This document shows positions 23,661 to 37,400 of a stretch of 64,000 bases of DNA, in pieces. A program made the translations under genes and the position numbers. Origin of the DNA: Scortum barcoo (taxonomy: Eukaryota > Chordata > Actinopteri > Centrarchiformes > Terapontidae); NCBI GenBank assembly GCA_023238725.1, contig CM041553.1, forward strand, positions 23,626,001 to 23,690,000, read 5' to 3'. Numbering within the stretch: position 1 is the first letter of the stretch; the number at the start of each line of letters is the position of its first letter. Below the pieces are notes generated by a model. It did no database searches. It was given only the letters and a program-made list of their open reading frames with translations, and was not told the DNA's origin.

Positions 23661-24834
23661 GGTGCACTTGTGAGTGACAGATTGCATGTGAGATGGCACT
23701 GCTGGCTTTGGCCTCGTGAAGTCAAGCTGTAAAGCTAGTGTGGGAAAAATGCATGTTTCAGTTTTGTTTTTTTGAGTCAAACTTTTTACCATAATGATGT
23801 GGCTCGGTAACATTTTAAAAGCTGAGAGGTAAAGGTAATTAATATGCAACTAAAACATTAGAATAATCATTGAAGTACCTGCTTCTAGTCCATCAATTGT
23901 GAGAAATTGGTGCTTTTCTTTGTATTTTGTGATAATAAATCAATTATTTTGTGGACAGTTGATCAAACAAATCTATTTTAAGACGTCAACCATTGGCTTT
24001 AGGAAATTATAAAAGGCATTTTCCCTATTTTCTGATATTTTACGTATCAAATAAGTGACTGATTAAGAAAATAATCTGCCTCCAAATGTCATTTTTTTTC
24101 ATAGTAGGGCTGATTCAAAACCTCAAAACTAATCTCAAAACAATATTTTTCCATCTTTAAAGGAATATAAACATGTTTTTCTACAAACCCTATTTCTTTC
24201 CAATTTCATATAATATACCAAATTATTCAAATCCTGAATGTTTTCTGAATGCATGCAGGCATACGGGAACTTCGCCAAATGAAAATAGTCTGAAACAAAA
24301 TGATGTTAGAATAAATGAATAGATTCAAAAGAGAATAGATAAAGAAGGGAGTGAATCGGAGCAAGCGTTCAGTCCCAGCTTTCAATACTTGTGCAATGAA
24401 CCGGGCAGAGGTTCAATAACTTACCCAGCCCTAATCCAATCCTGACTAAATTAACTGAGTAAAAAACACAGGCCTCTGAAGTATCGTTAAGCAATTACAA
24501 ACCTGTGTGTAAAAAGATGACAAAACAATAAAAAAACAAGTCTAAAATTGTACATATCCATGTTTGTGTCCCCTTTAGGCCCAATTATTGCTCAATCACC
24601 AGACATCAAAAAATGAATCTATTTAAATGGACATAAATAAAATACAAAAATAACTTTTCTGCTAGCTAACAGCATTAAAAAAAAAATCAATTGGATTATT
24701 TTACATTATTTTGAATATAGTTCCCATGTCATGAGATAAATATCATGAAAATATTCTTAAATGTACTATTAATTTGTAATTTATTATTTTACTTTGATTT
24801 TTTTTATTTTTTATATATAGCTACATTGCTGTGG

Positions 24835-25065
24835 GCTAAACTGGAGCTAATGCTAACATGTGCATGGGACCTTTAGCATCAACATGTTAGCATGATAATA
24901 GATTAGCGAGGGGTTGAAGCTGTAGAAAGTCGCCCAAATTATTAATATAACCTCTGAGGGACGCTTAATGTCTGCACCACATTCTGCCATCGAAAAGTTG
25001 AGGAGATATATCACTCCTTAACGAATCTGGGGCAACCACCATTGCTAACATTAGCCACACCGCCA
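24835..25065 (+). mobile_element. Dispersed repeat family C copy with GCTAACATG stretch
   Basis: Begins GAGCTAATGCTAACATGTGC and continues with CTCTGAGGGACGCTTAATGT, CTGCACCACATTCTGCC and GAGGAGATATATCAC. The same two-part order (GCTAACATG, then the GAGATATT part) is seen at 12215-12700. Confidence 0.45.
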
Positions 25066-25849
25066 ATTGTTAGTGGCTTAAAACAAATGGTTGATCAAAC
25101 TTCCTTCTCTTGCCTTTCTCTTGGCTTTGATATTTATCTATGTGGACTTTGACATCTATCTTCAATGCGCAAAGTGAAAGTGAATAAAATATTAAACAGC
25201 GTTGGACCGATGAGGGGTTGAAGCTCAAACAGAGTAATGCAGATGGCCGCTTGCTCCCGCTCGCGGGTGCAGTTAACCACAATGTGACTGACTCTCATGT
25301 CGGGACATCCATATTTTATCGCTGGAAATTAGCAGCTAAAAAGTCATGAATGAGCCGCGCTCATCTGCTCCACCTCATTAAATCTGCAGCATCGTCGGAA
25401 AACGTTCGTGTTGGGGCTGCCGCAGATGTCACGACGGGCAGAGGGAGAGAAAAGGGTCAGCAAAAAGTAAGTGAATGAGAAAAGACTGATGATACGAATG
25501 GTGCATGCTCAAGCTGCAGCACTCAATGAATACTGAAATACTACCACTCACACACGCACACATATACCTCCTAAATGTAATTCAAATTAATGCAAAAGCT
25601 GGCAGCACAAAGCCAGCTCTCTGCCAGACATTTAGGAATCACATTTGACTCTAAATTGAAGTTTGAAAAGCACATAGGGTCACTGTTGGAGGATTGTACG
25701 TAGAAGTATTTCCATACTGTGAAAAATACTCCACTATAAACTTACTTATAGTCAATTACTGGGTGTACATTTACTCAAGCGCCTTTTACGTCACTCTGCA
25801 GATTAACATTACAAAATGTAATCAACAAATACATTATTATGTAATATTA

Positions 25850-25935
25850 TAGATTAAGATAAAACTTTATTGATCAAAGGGAGATATTCACAAGCTACTC
25901 AGCAAATACAGTAGTTGAAATGACCTCCATCTTTA
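25850..25935 (-). mobile_element. LINE/SINE 3' tail remnant
   Basis: AAGATAAAACTTTATTGATC followed by AAAGGGAGATATTCACAAG is the reverse of the GATCAATAAAGT tail of fish retroposons (compare 33185-33215). Confidence 0.5.
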
Positions 25936-26844
25936 TCATCTGCAACATTAAAGTGATGAACACGTTAGTGCAAAAATAATTATAATTCAACGATATGGTA
26001 TTTATTATTCTGAAATTAACCATTCTGCATTATGAGTGCTTTTACTTAAGGTATTTTTTGTATATATGGATGGTAATACTTGTTCTTTTACTTAGGTAAC
26101 AGAGTACAAATACCTCCTCCACCTTGGCTTACAGTAAAATTATGTGCAAATGAAGTTTCAAAGTACTCATTATGCAATAAAATGATCCCTGTCAGTGTCT
26201 CCCTTCTATATCTGATGTGTGTGGATTAATATTGCTGCTGTATTTATGGGTGTGTTGCATTTTACTGCTGAAGATGTTTAATGTTGAGCTCATTCGAACT
26301 ACTTAATATACTGTTTGGTAGTTTAATCTACCCCATCGTGTTTGTCACGTCGCCGTCCTGTGAGAACCACAAATCTCTAAAAGGTCAACATTTCATGAAC
26401 TCAGACTGGCAGTGTGTTTTAGCTTTGTGCCAGTGTGTTTTTCGCTTAATTGGCTTCAGAAATAAGAGAATTTTCAGCTTTCATTTGTTTGAAAAATTCA
26501 AAATCACAAAATCTGGAGATGCGTGGGTTTCACACTGTGAAAATTTGTAATCAGTGAAGCAATTAAAGCTGTCAGACAAATGTAGTCGAAGGAAAAGTAG
26601 GTACAATATTTGCCTCTGATATTTAGTGGAGTAGATGTATAAAGTTGCATAATTTCATCACGTCAAGTACAGTACACGTAACTTAAATTTGCACTCAAGT
26701 ACAGTATTTGAGTGAATTTATTTACCTTTTTATTTTCAAGACCATGTAAATTCTGTGTGGCTGATCTAAAGAAAGTTATTTCTGCTTTTATTTTGACACA
26801 TATCCTGACAATTTAAGCTCCCCTTGTCCTGCACTTCCAAAAGC

Positions 26845-27090
26845 ACTTTGGAGTTGGTTAAAAATGCAGTTTCAGGGCTTTTAACTGGCACTCACAGCAC
26901 ATTAGGTACATTTATCATTCCTCCACTGGCATCCAGTTGCTTTAAGAACATAATTTAAGATTTTACTGATCAATTAACAAGACATTAAATGCATTTGCCC
27001 CAAACTATTTTTCAGGATAAGGGTGCTTAGGCGGTCATTTGGTGCGTTGCCATATCACTCTTTAATCACTCTTTAACGTCTTAACTTCAT
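26845..27090 (+). mobile_element. LINE ORF2 C-terminal remnant
   Basis: A frame reads LHWHPVALRT, a stop, then FKILLIN; LHWLPVxxRIxFKILLxTFK is a conserved C-terminal block of fish L2/Rex-type LINE proteins. It continues as a decayed frame with stops to about 27090. Confidence 0.6.
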
Positions 27091-27464
27091 TACATCTTTT
27101 AAAAATGATCTTCTAATTGACATGCATTACATGTGGTCACCAACCACCCCATAAGCATATTAGAAATATTATCTGAAAAATGTACAATAGAGTACAATAG
27201 ATCAAATGTAGATCTAATAAGACAAGTGTGCAGCCAATGTGAGGCTGTTCTTAGGCAAAGTTTCCATCTTAGTTTAACATCTCAGCTTCTTTGATAGCAC
27301 TTAATGGGAATCCCATTAGTTATACTGCTGTTGGGCCATGAACTAAAGTATTGAACAAAATAAAGCTTTGACTTCCTGGTGGCGCTAGACAAAAAAGTTC
27401 ATAGATTCAAGATCGTAAGCTATTACAATTAAGGAGGGAATCAATAGGATTAATTACCTCTATG

Positions 27465-27730
27465 AACCATCACCATGAATATCTGCACTGAAGTTGACCG
27501 CTATCCACGCAGTAGTTGTTGGGATATTTAACTACAATACGAAAATGTCAACCTCATGCTGAAACTTCATGTTGACGCTAATGATTACCTACATCAGTCG
27601 GCTTCCTCCCGCTGAGGAACATCAAAGTCTGAACCGCATTTTCACAACAATCCTTCCCGTAGTTGTTGAGATATTTTCAGACAGTCAAAGTGGTTGACTT
27701 ATCATCAGTACCATCCCTAAAAATTGCTTT
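27465..27730 (+). mobile_element. Dispersed repeat family C, two adjacent copies
   Basis: AGTAGTTGTTGGGATATTTA and GTAGTTGTTGAGATATTTTC occur 148 bp apart, each preceded by an ATCTGCAC or GTCTGAAC segment, consistent with a tandem pair of the same old repeat. Confidence 0.45.
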
Positions 27731-27940
27731 TAACTGACATACATTATCTCTTGCAGTCATCAAACACCCTGTAACCACGGTAAGAGCATGAAAATTAAGA
27801 AAAGCAGATCAGTGCAGACCTGAAGGGAGTTTCTGGTTGAAAGGAAGCAGCAGGTTTTTCTCTCTCTGTTGGCTTTGCTCATCAAACATCCCAATAACCA
27901 CTTAATTTCATTATATTAACTTAAATGTACATTATGTACT

Positions 27941-27946
27941 TTTATT
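27941..27946 (-). other. Candidate polyadenylation signal of col5a3
   Basis: First AATAAA on the gene strand below the stop codon, about 705 bases downstream of it. No clear GU-rich element follows, so a longer 3' UTR is equally possible. Confidence 0.25.
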
Positions 27947-28650
27947 AAAATATGTTACTCAGTCACTTCCCCACAAAACTATGCATAGAAAGACCTTGAG
28001 GCAATCATGTACCACAGTTTGGTTTGAAATGTTGAAAAAATATAAAACACGGCTTCACAATATAAAAAAAAAATGCACTGCCCCAGTTCCCTTTTACAAA
28101 GACATGTACTCCGCAAGGAGTTACATAATAGCACCGTGATGAATTACACTCCAATATACATCACATTACATATAATTATAACAACAACATGACAACAAAC
28201 AAACAATAAAAAAAAAAACACAACAAATTGAGGTTTGATGATAACACAGAACAACACAGTGGGTGAAAGTTGCTGTATTTTTGAAGACTGATCAAAGTGT
28301 TTGGAGACATGAAGGAAACTGTGAGAGCACCACTCATTCAAAGAAGAATGAATAAAAAAAAATACACGAAACGGTCGACAGTCAATAAACTGAATACACT
28401 GCTTTTGAAAACAGTATTTGAGTCAGTTGTGAGAATGTATGCTGTGAATATGACGTATGATTTAAGGAGTGAACGAATGTCTGTATGACAGGATGAATGT
28501 TTAGATGAGGGAACACTGTTTAAGGTAATTCAACTTATAAATATGTGGCACCAGGTAAGTCTTGAATGTAGTTTTCTCCCTGCATGTAAAAAGTGTCCAT
28601 GGCTCTTTCTTCCTATTAAATTACTCTTGTTGTCAGTTCCCACGGTTTGG

Positions 28651-28797
28651 TTAACCATTGTAGCAGACCGGGCCCAGTTGGAAACCGAATTTCTGGTTCC
28701 CGTTCCCAAAATCAGACACCGCCACGTCGATGATGGGGAGCGTGTTGGACAGCGGGGCGTCGAATTCCAGCACCGTCCTCTCTTGCCCAGAGCGCGT
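28651..28797 (-). CDS. col5a3: col5a3 last coding exon and stop
   Basis: 48 codons plus TAA (28651-28653) after acceptor GCTGTAG: TRSGQERTVLEFDAPLSNTL, PIIDVAVSDFGNGNQKFGFQ, LGPVCYNG. The end NQKFGFxLGPVC is diagnostic of V/XI C-propeptides and gives the seventh cysteine. Confidence 0.95.
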   Translation of the reverse strand, partial: TRSGQERTVLEFDAPLSNTLPIIDVAVSDFGNGNQKFGFQLGPVCYNG

Positions 28798-31020
28798 CTA
28801 CAGCAAAGAAAAATAATCAAATGATTTTAAAAAAACGTGTAAAAGTGTATGTGTTCGCACTTGATTCTGATCGCGTTGCTCACCTGACACCCGTCGTACA
28901 CCGCGCTGATGTAATGCGTGTTCTCGTGCGTCAGCTCCTCCCCGTTGCTGCCCCGGAAGCTGCGCAGCGCGTGCTCGTGGCTGTGGGTGGCGGCGTGCAA
29001 CCAGGCGGCGGAGTTGAGGCAGTGGTAGGTGAAGGTCTGCTTGGCTGTCGCGCTCAGAAGCTGCAGGAAGTTCAGCTGGACCACGTGGGCTGGAACGCTG
29101 TCCGACCCGGTGTAGGAAAACTGGAGGAGGACACCCCAAATCACACATATATAAACCATCTGTTTAAGTTGCAAGAAAACGACCACATTTTACTGCACTA
29201 AAGGAAAAGGTATAGTATGTAAGAGGATACAACTAATGACACTATCCCGACATCATAGTTAACCAATAAAGCAATGCAAATTTTGATGATTTTATATTTG
29301 TTTGTTCTCCATCTCTGTCCCTTTAAGCCACATTCTCACTTTCCCAGGCTGCTGCATCTCTATTAAGCATTATTGCCAGTCTCTGTCCAGATGTCCTCTG
29401 ACTTTCCTCATCAGTCCTGCTCACATCCTCCTACTCACCTGTGTCTCATTCACCAATAACCCTGTCAGTACACAATCCAGCCAAGTCAAGTGACAGATTT
29501 TCAATGTTACATTGTGCCTCTGCTTTCTAGCCACCTGAACCTGAACCTCACCCTGAACCTGGGCCCGATCTGTACCTGCATGCCTGCACTCTCTGCCTGC
29601 CCCATTCTTGTTTACCTATGGATTTTCAAGAACTTCTGTTTGGACTTGCCACCCACACCTTTAAGCTTGTACCGTCAGGCCAACATTACCAGTGCCACTA
29701 CTTATATTATAAATATTAAAATCAATATATGTAAACATATTTTAAGTTAAAAAGCCAACATTCAACCTCACTCAGTAAAAAAAATAAAATCCCACAATTG
29801 GAGGAATTGCTATTATAACTATTACAGGATGTCACTGCTTGTTATTTTTGGTCTTTCTTGATGCAGTTTTCTTTATGACGGCATCTTTTTCATGACCACA
29901 GCCCCTGACTTTAATATCTTCACAGACGTTTGAAGCTTATAAAGCCCAGATCGGAGCAGCACGTGTCTTCCTCCAGGCCGCAGCAGTCCCTTTGTTGGAG
30001 CACCATATTTCAGATCAGCTTCCAGCCTGCGGCCGTCCTCACACAGAACTTCTTGCAAAAACTCATCAAGAGCATTTTGTGTGATCTTCAGTAGTGGTCT
30101 AAGCCCGGGGGGGGGGGTCTGGTCTGCAGAACACCTCATACATCTTCACATGCAGACTTATTCATTTCATTACAACTTTTTAAAAAACACATCGCCTGTT
30201 CTGGTGGGAATTGCCAACCTTTTGTTTAGTTTTACTTTCCAAAATAAGTAGAAGCTTTTATTGTGGTCATTTGTGCCCCTAACCTGACTGGGACTTACTG
30301 TAACAGTATCACTGATGTGCTGTGATTAATGGGAACTTTACTCTTTTCTCCATCAATGTACCCCATGTCATTTATTATTACATTTATTATTATTTAGCAA
30401 GATTGTTCTATAACAGGGAAATAATGACTTTCTCCCAGTGGAAGTTTGCATTAGAAAACTGGCTGAGGCTTGTTTGTCAGACAGAAGCTGCAGAAGCTCC
30501 AGCACTCATCTGCTCGCTGATCCGATGTGATCGCTGCCAATTCTGTAATTTCAGTCCATCAGATGGTTTTGTCTTAATCATAAAAACTGAGCCGCATTGT
30601 GAGACACTCAGAATAACAGCATCTGCCAAGCGTTGCGAATGCAGCTTTGAAATCTCACTAAATAAAATGCAGAGTGCCTTTCTATAGCCGACAAACGCTG
30701 CTAATTAGCATTCAAGCACATATGATCCACATTTTCGGAAGTGTTTATAATTGTGATTAAACTATTTCACATTTGAAGCACACACTGACACACTATGATA
30801 GCATAAGAAAAGCAGCTCACTATACCTGTTTTCCTTTCCTGAATTTACTGTACCAGGTGCCGGGCTTTTCTCCTTTCCAGCCTGCTAACTTCACCTGAAA
30901 ACAGACAAAAAATCAGCTTTTAAATTCACTTAATAAAAACACAGATGAAGAATTAATAATGTTTAATCTCCCTCTGAGATCTTATTCAGCTTTTGGCAAA
31001 AGCTTTGAACAGTTTGTCAA

Positions 31021-31056
<36 letters not shown>

Positions 31057-34000
31057 CTGCATGAAAACTAACTAACCGACTGGAACTTCTTGTCAGGATA
31101 CAGACATGTCTCTCCCTGTGCAGTGAAGTTACAAAACACCTTGAAGGAGTCTCTATGGCAACCCTGGTTGGGATCTATCCAGTACTCACCTGGAGAGATG
31201 GAAAAAGGGAGAAGAGGCCAGAGGGGTAAAAAAAAAAAAAGACTAATACGACTGTCAACAACAAACAGACTCACAACCCGACACTTGTACGCCTCTGCCA
31301 ACCAGTCGAATTGGAGTTTACATTCATGTCTGTCCAGACTCATGAAATGTATGCAGTAAAGACTTTTATATAAATAAATAAAAATGGGTATTAACTATAT
31401 TTTTTGGTCAAAAAGGAACTATATATGCATATATATTGATATGTATTATTCCAGTGAATAATTTCCAGTGAAAAACATGCTGTCTTCTCTTCGAGACAGA
31501 GAGGAGTATGAAGGATTGATAGAGAGCTTCATCACATGGTGCTAAGATAATCACCTGAAGCTCAATATCAGCAAAAGATACGGGCTTTACTACCAGAGAA
31601 AGAGGAGGCACATCGCCTGTCCTGGTTGTCAACCATGATTAGGGTATGAATTATTTAGTTTTTTAGCCAAAAACATGTCACAGCGACCTTCATGTTTCCC
31701 CTTTACCACCAAATCAGTTCATCCTTGAGTCCACAGGGATATTTGTGCCAAATTTTAAGAAATTTGCTCAACGAGTTCCTGAGATATTGTGTTCACATGA
31801 ATGGGACAGAAGTACGAACGGACGACCGGAAAATATAAAGCCTGTGGTCCCAGCTATTACCGGGGTGGAGGCAAAAAAACATCAAGAAAAAGAACACAGA
31901 TATTAGATGGAGAAGCAGACACACAGACAGCTATGAAAACAGACGGGTAAAATGAATCTAGACATGCAGGCAGACAGCTGCAATAAACAAAATGGCCGCA
32001 GACAGAAACTGATAAAGTACCGTCGGGGAGATCTGGGTTGAGAAGCCAAAGCTCCTTGCAGGTGCGAGGCGGGGCTGTGTAATGTACGTCCCGTGTGGGT
32101 TACGCAGACCCTCCACCTCTACTTTCATAGAGGACAGAGAGGCAAACACTTCCTCCATGCCTTGGCTCTCCTTCATCCAACCGTTCTGCTCCGCCTGGTC
32201 CCCCAGCATCCATTCCCCCTCTCCTCCATCTATCGCCTCTCCTTCCTCCTCCTCCTCCTCCTCCCCTTCAAGTGCAGCACCGTCCACCTGGGTGTGGGTT
32301 CTCCTCCTCCGTCCTCGCTGTGACAGAGGAGATATCCCAGCTGCTGGTAATCCCTGTGAGGTGTAGAGAACGAAGATGAAGGGAAAGAAACAGATGGTGG
32401 AAAAGGTGGAGAAGGAGCACAACAAAGAAGTTTTTATTGTTAATTGTAAGTTAATGAAAGTTAATGACAGTTTGAGGTGTATAAACTTCTGCATGTAGAA
32501 CTTACTGGTGGTCCTGGAGGTCCTACAGGCCCGGTGTCTCCTCTGGGACCAATTGGACCCTACATACGGAGCAAAGGGATCAATTTAGAGAGGTCCAAGG
32601 TCATCGTACCGGCTAACTCATTCACATAATGAGCATCACAGTTACCTGGTTTCCTTTAGAGCCCTTTGGACCAATGGCGCCCTGTGAGAGAGTTAAACGT
32701 AAGATGAACAGCATCCTTTTAGCCCTAGTGCTAACAATGAAGGTGTGTATTTTTGCACGTGCTGTGTTTTTATACTCTTGTATACTTACAGACAGACCCG
32801 TGGGGCCAATAGGACCAGAGGGACCCGGTGGACCAATTGGACCCTGACATTAAACACAAACGAAAAAGAACTGTCAGACAAAGAGAGCAAGTAGATCTGC
32901 TGGATATAACTACTACAAACGAATGGTTGTTTTTTTAACTTTTCATGTGATGATAATTAGAAGAATACAGCTTTCATGTCCCACCTTATCTTTTAAAAAT
33001 GGATTAACCTGCTGGGGGAGGTCCCCATGAAAAGATCTGCTAGGAGGCCTCTACTGACCTCCTTTCTCCTCGTTAGTGCCGGCAATCAGCATTGTCCATT
33101 CTGTTTTATGTAATATGCACTGGAGATAGACTGGAAACAGCTACAGGATATCAAACTTGCTAACTACTATGAATTTCTCTTGGAGATCAATAAAGTATCT
33201 ATCTATCTATCTATTAGGTTTCATGACTTTTATAATTATTAATATAAATATTTCAACTTAAGAATTATTATTTAGTGCCTTGATTTTCACACAATGAACT
33301 ATGGCCCATAATGTTAAGCGGTAATGTGTTTCTTTATATTAATTCAATTTAATAAATTATATGTTGTGTTTTCTGCTCAGTCACTGAATTTTGTTATTGT
33401 TAGACTAATATAATAACATGGCAACAGTTTACATTGTTTTTGCCTGGTTGGTAAGGCTTGTGTGTACATGTTTTCAGCACCTCATCTCCTTTTGGACCTG
33501 GTAGGCCCTGGTTTCCTGGCAGTCCTCTGTCGCCCTTCTCTCCAATGTCTCCTGGTGGTCCTATCAGACCTATAAGACCACCGTGACCCTGCACAGATGT
33601 CACAGCTGAGCTCAAGGTCAAAGTCAAGTCAAGGCGAGAGTAAATGTTTGTGTGTGCGCAGGTTTGCACGCACCTTGTCTCCCTTCTTGCCGTGGTCTCC
33701 TTTTAGCCCTGGTAATCCCGGTGGACCCTGAGATAATTATGTTATGAGGAGGTTAAACACTGTAATGTAGCGAGTGCAAATAAACAAATAATTCATGCAC
33801 CACTCTGAGGGAGAAGATATCTGATAGTGAAGCGTCATCCTGCCATACCTCCTTTACGTTAACAGCTAAAGATATGACCAGCTCAGTGTTTTGTTAATCA
33901 CACTGTTCATCACATCACTGTAAAATGTTTTTTTTTTCTTAATGTCATTCGGAATAGGATTTTTTCCATTATGTTTCCTTACCATGGGACCTGGGGGTCC

Positions 34001-34438
34001 TGTTTGGCCGGGCGGTCCATTTAAACCCTGCTCACCCTGAGAGAGAGACACACAGACAGAAATAACTCAACCTCCATCTTTCTTTTATACTCCACTTCCA
34101 CTGCCTCATTCCTCACACTCTGACTTACTGCAGGGCCGGGGATCCCTCTCAAACCTTGAGGTCCAGGCTTCCCGGATTGTCCCTGGGGACCTACGGGCCC
34201 CGTCTTCCCTATGGGACCCTCGAAACCGGGAGCACCCTGAAAGAGAGGCAGAGACCATTCAGAAGCTGTGAGCAGTTAGATGTTATTATTCAAAGAGTTG
34301 TTTCTAACTCTCACCTTCGCTCCTTTCAGGCCGGGCTTTCCCTCCTTCCCTGGTTTTCCCAAGTGGCCCTGAAGAACAGCATTTTAAAACATTTTAACCT
34401 GAATCTGTCATACAGATGCACTGATGCACAACCCCCCC

Positions 34439-34476
<38 letters not shown>

Positions 34477-37400
34477 GTGAGGTTGCATTAACAAAAATCC
34501 TCTCAGCTTCATGCTAACAGGAGAGGAGGGTTTAATGTTTTTCTTAATCAAACAGTAAAAGAAATAAGGATGCTGAGTGCATCAGAGGTGCAGGCAGGCT
34601 CTGACACATAAACACAAAAACACACAAACCCTTCGCCCGGGAGGTCCAGATGGTCCAGGCTCCCCTGCCGCTCCTGGTGGTCCCTGAGCAATATAAAGAC
34701 ACCATTATATGAGCAGTCACTGCATGATGACAGCATCTTTCATGTTTATGAATTAAAGAACGTCATGGATGTCAAGGTGTATGATGTAGAGGGGAGGAGC
34801 TCACAGATTTGCCAGGGTCTCCTGTGTCTCCTTTAGAACCAGGCAGACCATCCACGCCCTGAAGAGGAAAGAAAAATAGTTGGCTGAGGATGAATACGCC
34901 AGAAAACAAAGCTGAAACTCTCTTCATGGCGACATGAAACCTCAATTTTAGTGATGTGCTAATGCTGATACAAAACACAAAACAGCGAGACAGATGATTG
35001 GTCAACTGATTTAGGAAGCCCAATTCTCACAAATTCAAACCAAACATTTCAAAAGATCTAATTTACAAAAAGTCCAAGAGGACAGAAGACATTCTGTCTT
35101 AGCTGTCATGGCTTTTCCATAAATCTTAAAAATAAATATCCCCTCTTTAAAATTCAATTCAACATGTTATCCTCAGACAATCAAAACAAATCAGGATTCT
35201 TTAACTACACCTTTAAAATCGCTGCGCATGAGGAATTGAAATGCAAAATAGTATTTCAAACTCTGAAACTGCTGCAGGTAAAGGGGACAGTTCTTACATG
35301 AGCTCATAAGAAACTCTAATATTTGATTCTGTTGATCTTTCCCTTGAATGTAATTTCATTTTCCATCCTATCATTGTTCCTTAAAAATGAAAATAATAAC
35401 TTTTATGTCTCTATATTTATACCACACATTAAATAGTTCCTTTAATGCAATGCAAGTGTAAAAGACAAATAGTTGTAGTGACAACCAAGAAAAATTGTAC
35501 ATTTTGTCCCAGAAAGATCTTTTTGGCCAGCCTTTGCTTTAACAATTATACAAGACGTTTCCATAGCTGCCAAAATAATTTGAGTTTTAAGAAGGGACAG
35601 AGGAAGATGAATCGAAAGGGCCGGTACTCACGTTGGGTCCGGCCTCTCCCTGCTGTCCGAGGTCCCCAGTGAGACCTATGGGACCCTGAGGAGAGAGAGT
35701 ATAGCATTATTCTGTATAGCAAAGTGAAAGAGACTATAAGCTATATGTTTTTAATCATATACTGCCCTACAAAGGCAGACAGCAGTAACTACAGCAGCAG
35801 TAAGGACTGCTGACATCATTTTATGCCATTTTGTTTATTTCACTCAAGAATCGCTGCCAGAGAGTATCTATCTATCTAATATCTAAACATGCAGATGCTG
35901 CACTCTGCTCTAGATAATGTTTATGGAATTAATTAGGAAAATGTAGCATCTATCAACAAAATGTCTTCTTTCAGCTTTCTGTCCATTTTTACCATAACGG
36001 GTGTCTGTCTGTCTGTCAATCATAAATTATATCACAATAAATATAAAAAAGTAATGTGCAATTTAATGTTTACATATTTGTCATGTATTTATGTACAATA
36101 CCAAACTGTCAACCGACCAAGATGTCAGTTCATCAAAATGGATTTTAGCTTTAGTTAAAGTAAGGAGAGGTTATCTCTGCAGTTAGCTTTAACTTGACGC
36201 AGCTCTTTTTCTTTAGGTGTTGAGTCTGAGTTCAAAGATTTCCAAGGCCAGATTGCTGGATTGGCCTTGTTTTTTTAGCTTTGCGTTGTTACTGCAAATT
36301 TATATGTAACTTACATAGTAAAAATGCATCAAAATATCAGATTCAGATCTGTTAACTCAGTTTTAACCAAGTTTGTAGTGACTTTGTTTAGTGAACAGTA
36401 CAGTGTGTTACGCCACAAGAAAAACTGTATTCATGAGCATTATACAGCCTAAGTGTTTAACAGTGTATTTTGTATTGCATTTTATTCTACAGTATATATA
36501 GTAGTGCAGCATTGAGGGGTGGTTTTTGATTTTTTATTGTTTCTTACGGCGTTGCCCTTGGCTCCATCCTCCCCTGGGGGGCCCCTGGCTCCTGGAGGAC
36601 CGGCTGCTCCGGGAACGCCAGTATCTCCCTTCTCCCCCTGGTCTCCTTTTGCTCCCTAAAGTAGCAAAGGAGCAGAGTGAGCGATTAAGCGAGCTGAGGA
36701 GAAGAGCAGCAGAAGCGTGAAGATGGTGATAACAAGTTTGAAGACAGTCTTTGATCTGGATGTGCTCCCCAAATATAATCAAACAAACTCACTGGCCTTC
36801 CTGAAACACCAACTGAACCCGGGTCACCCGCCTCGCCATCCTCCCCCTTAGAGAGAAAGAAACTAATGTGTAAGAAATCCAGGAAGAGAGTATTTGTTTG
36901 GGAAGGAACACTGTTATACTTTGCTATACTTTATTCTTTACCTTCTCTCCAACAATACCTGGCTGCCCCACCATCCCCGGTCGACCACTCGGACCCTACA
37001 GGACAGATGAAATCCCAGTTTTTCTTCAGAATTCAAAACAAGTGCATGACTAAATAAGTGTACATATATTTCACTGAGAGACTTACCTGTCCCCCAATTG
37101 GTCCTTGAGGACCAGTAGGGCCTTGTTGACCAGGTGGACCCTAATGTGATGTGGGAGAAATATCATCAGTGTACTAATTTGTGTAAATGACAGACAAATG
37201 TGATGTAAATAAGGGGACAGATCTTTAAAGAGGAGCTCACCATCAGTCCCACATGTCCACTATCACCCTTCTCTCCTGGCAGGCCGGGCATACCCTTGGG
37301 GAAAAAAAAAAAAAAATTTAGAGGATTAGAGGATTAAAATGAAAAGCTCCAAGTTCACTCCAAGACATCGCTTCAAATGTCTGCACCCTGACTGCTGTAC

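Larger units (their letters stand above)
23274..28650. other. Intergenic region olfm2 to col5a3
   Basis: No supported gene. GC-richer first 400 bases are probably the olfm2 exon 1A 5' UTR/promoter. Farther up are old repeats (24835-25065, 25850-25935, 26845-27090, 27465-27730) and the probable col5a3 3' UTR next to 28651. Confidence 0.65.

Noticed and set aside
28821..29201. 126-codon plus-strand open frame
   Set aside because: Exact antisense of a col5a3 C-propeptide exon; GC-rich codon bias of the real exon keeps the opposite frame open.
29873..30139. 88-codon minus-strand frame in a col5a3 intron
   Set aside because: Protein-like composition but no family recognised, no splice sites fitting col5a3, and the frame crosses a nine-G run. 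Left unassigned.
30322..30687. 121-codon plus-strand frame
   Set aside because: AT-rich start, no domain recognised, inside an intron.
32082..32366. Plus-strand Ser/Pro-rich frames
   Set aside because: Antisense of col5a3 exon 62; the composition comes from the GAG repeat.
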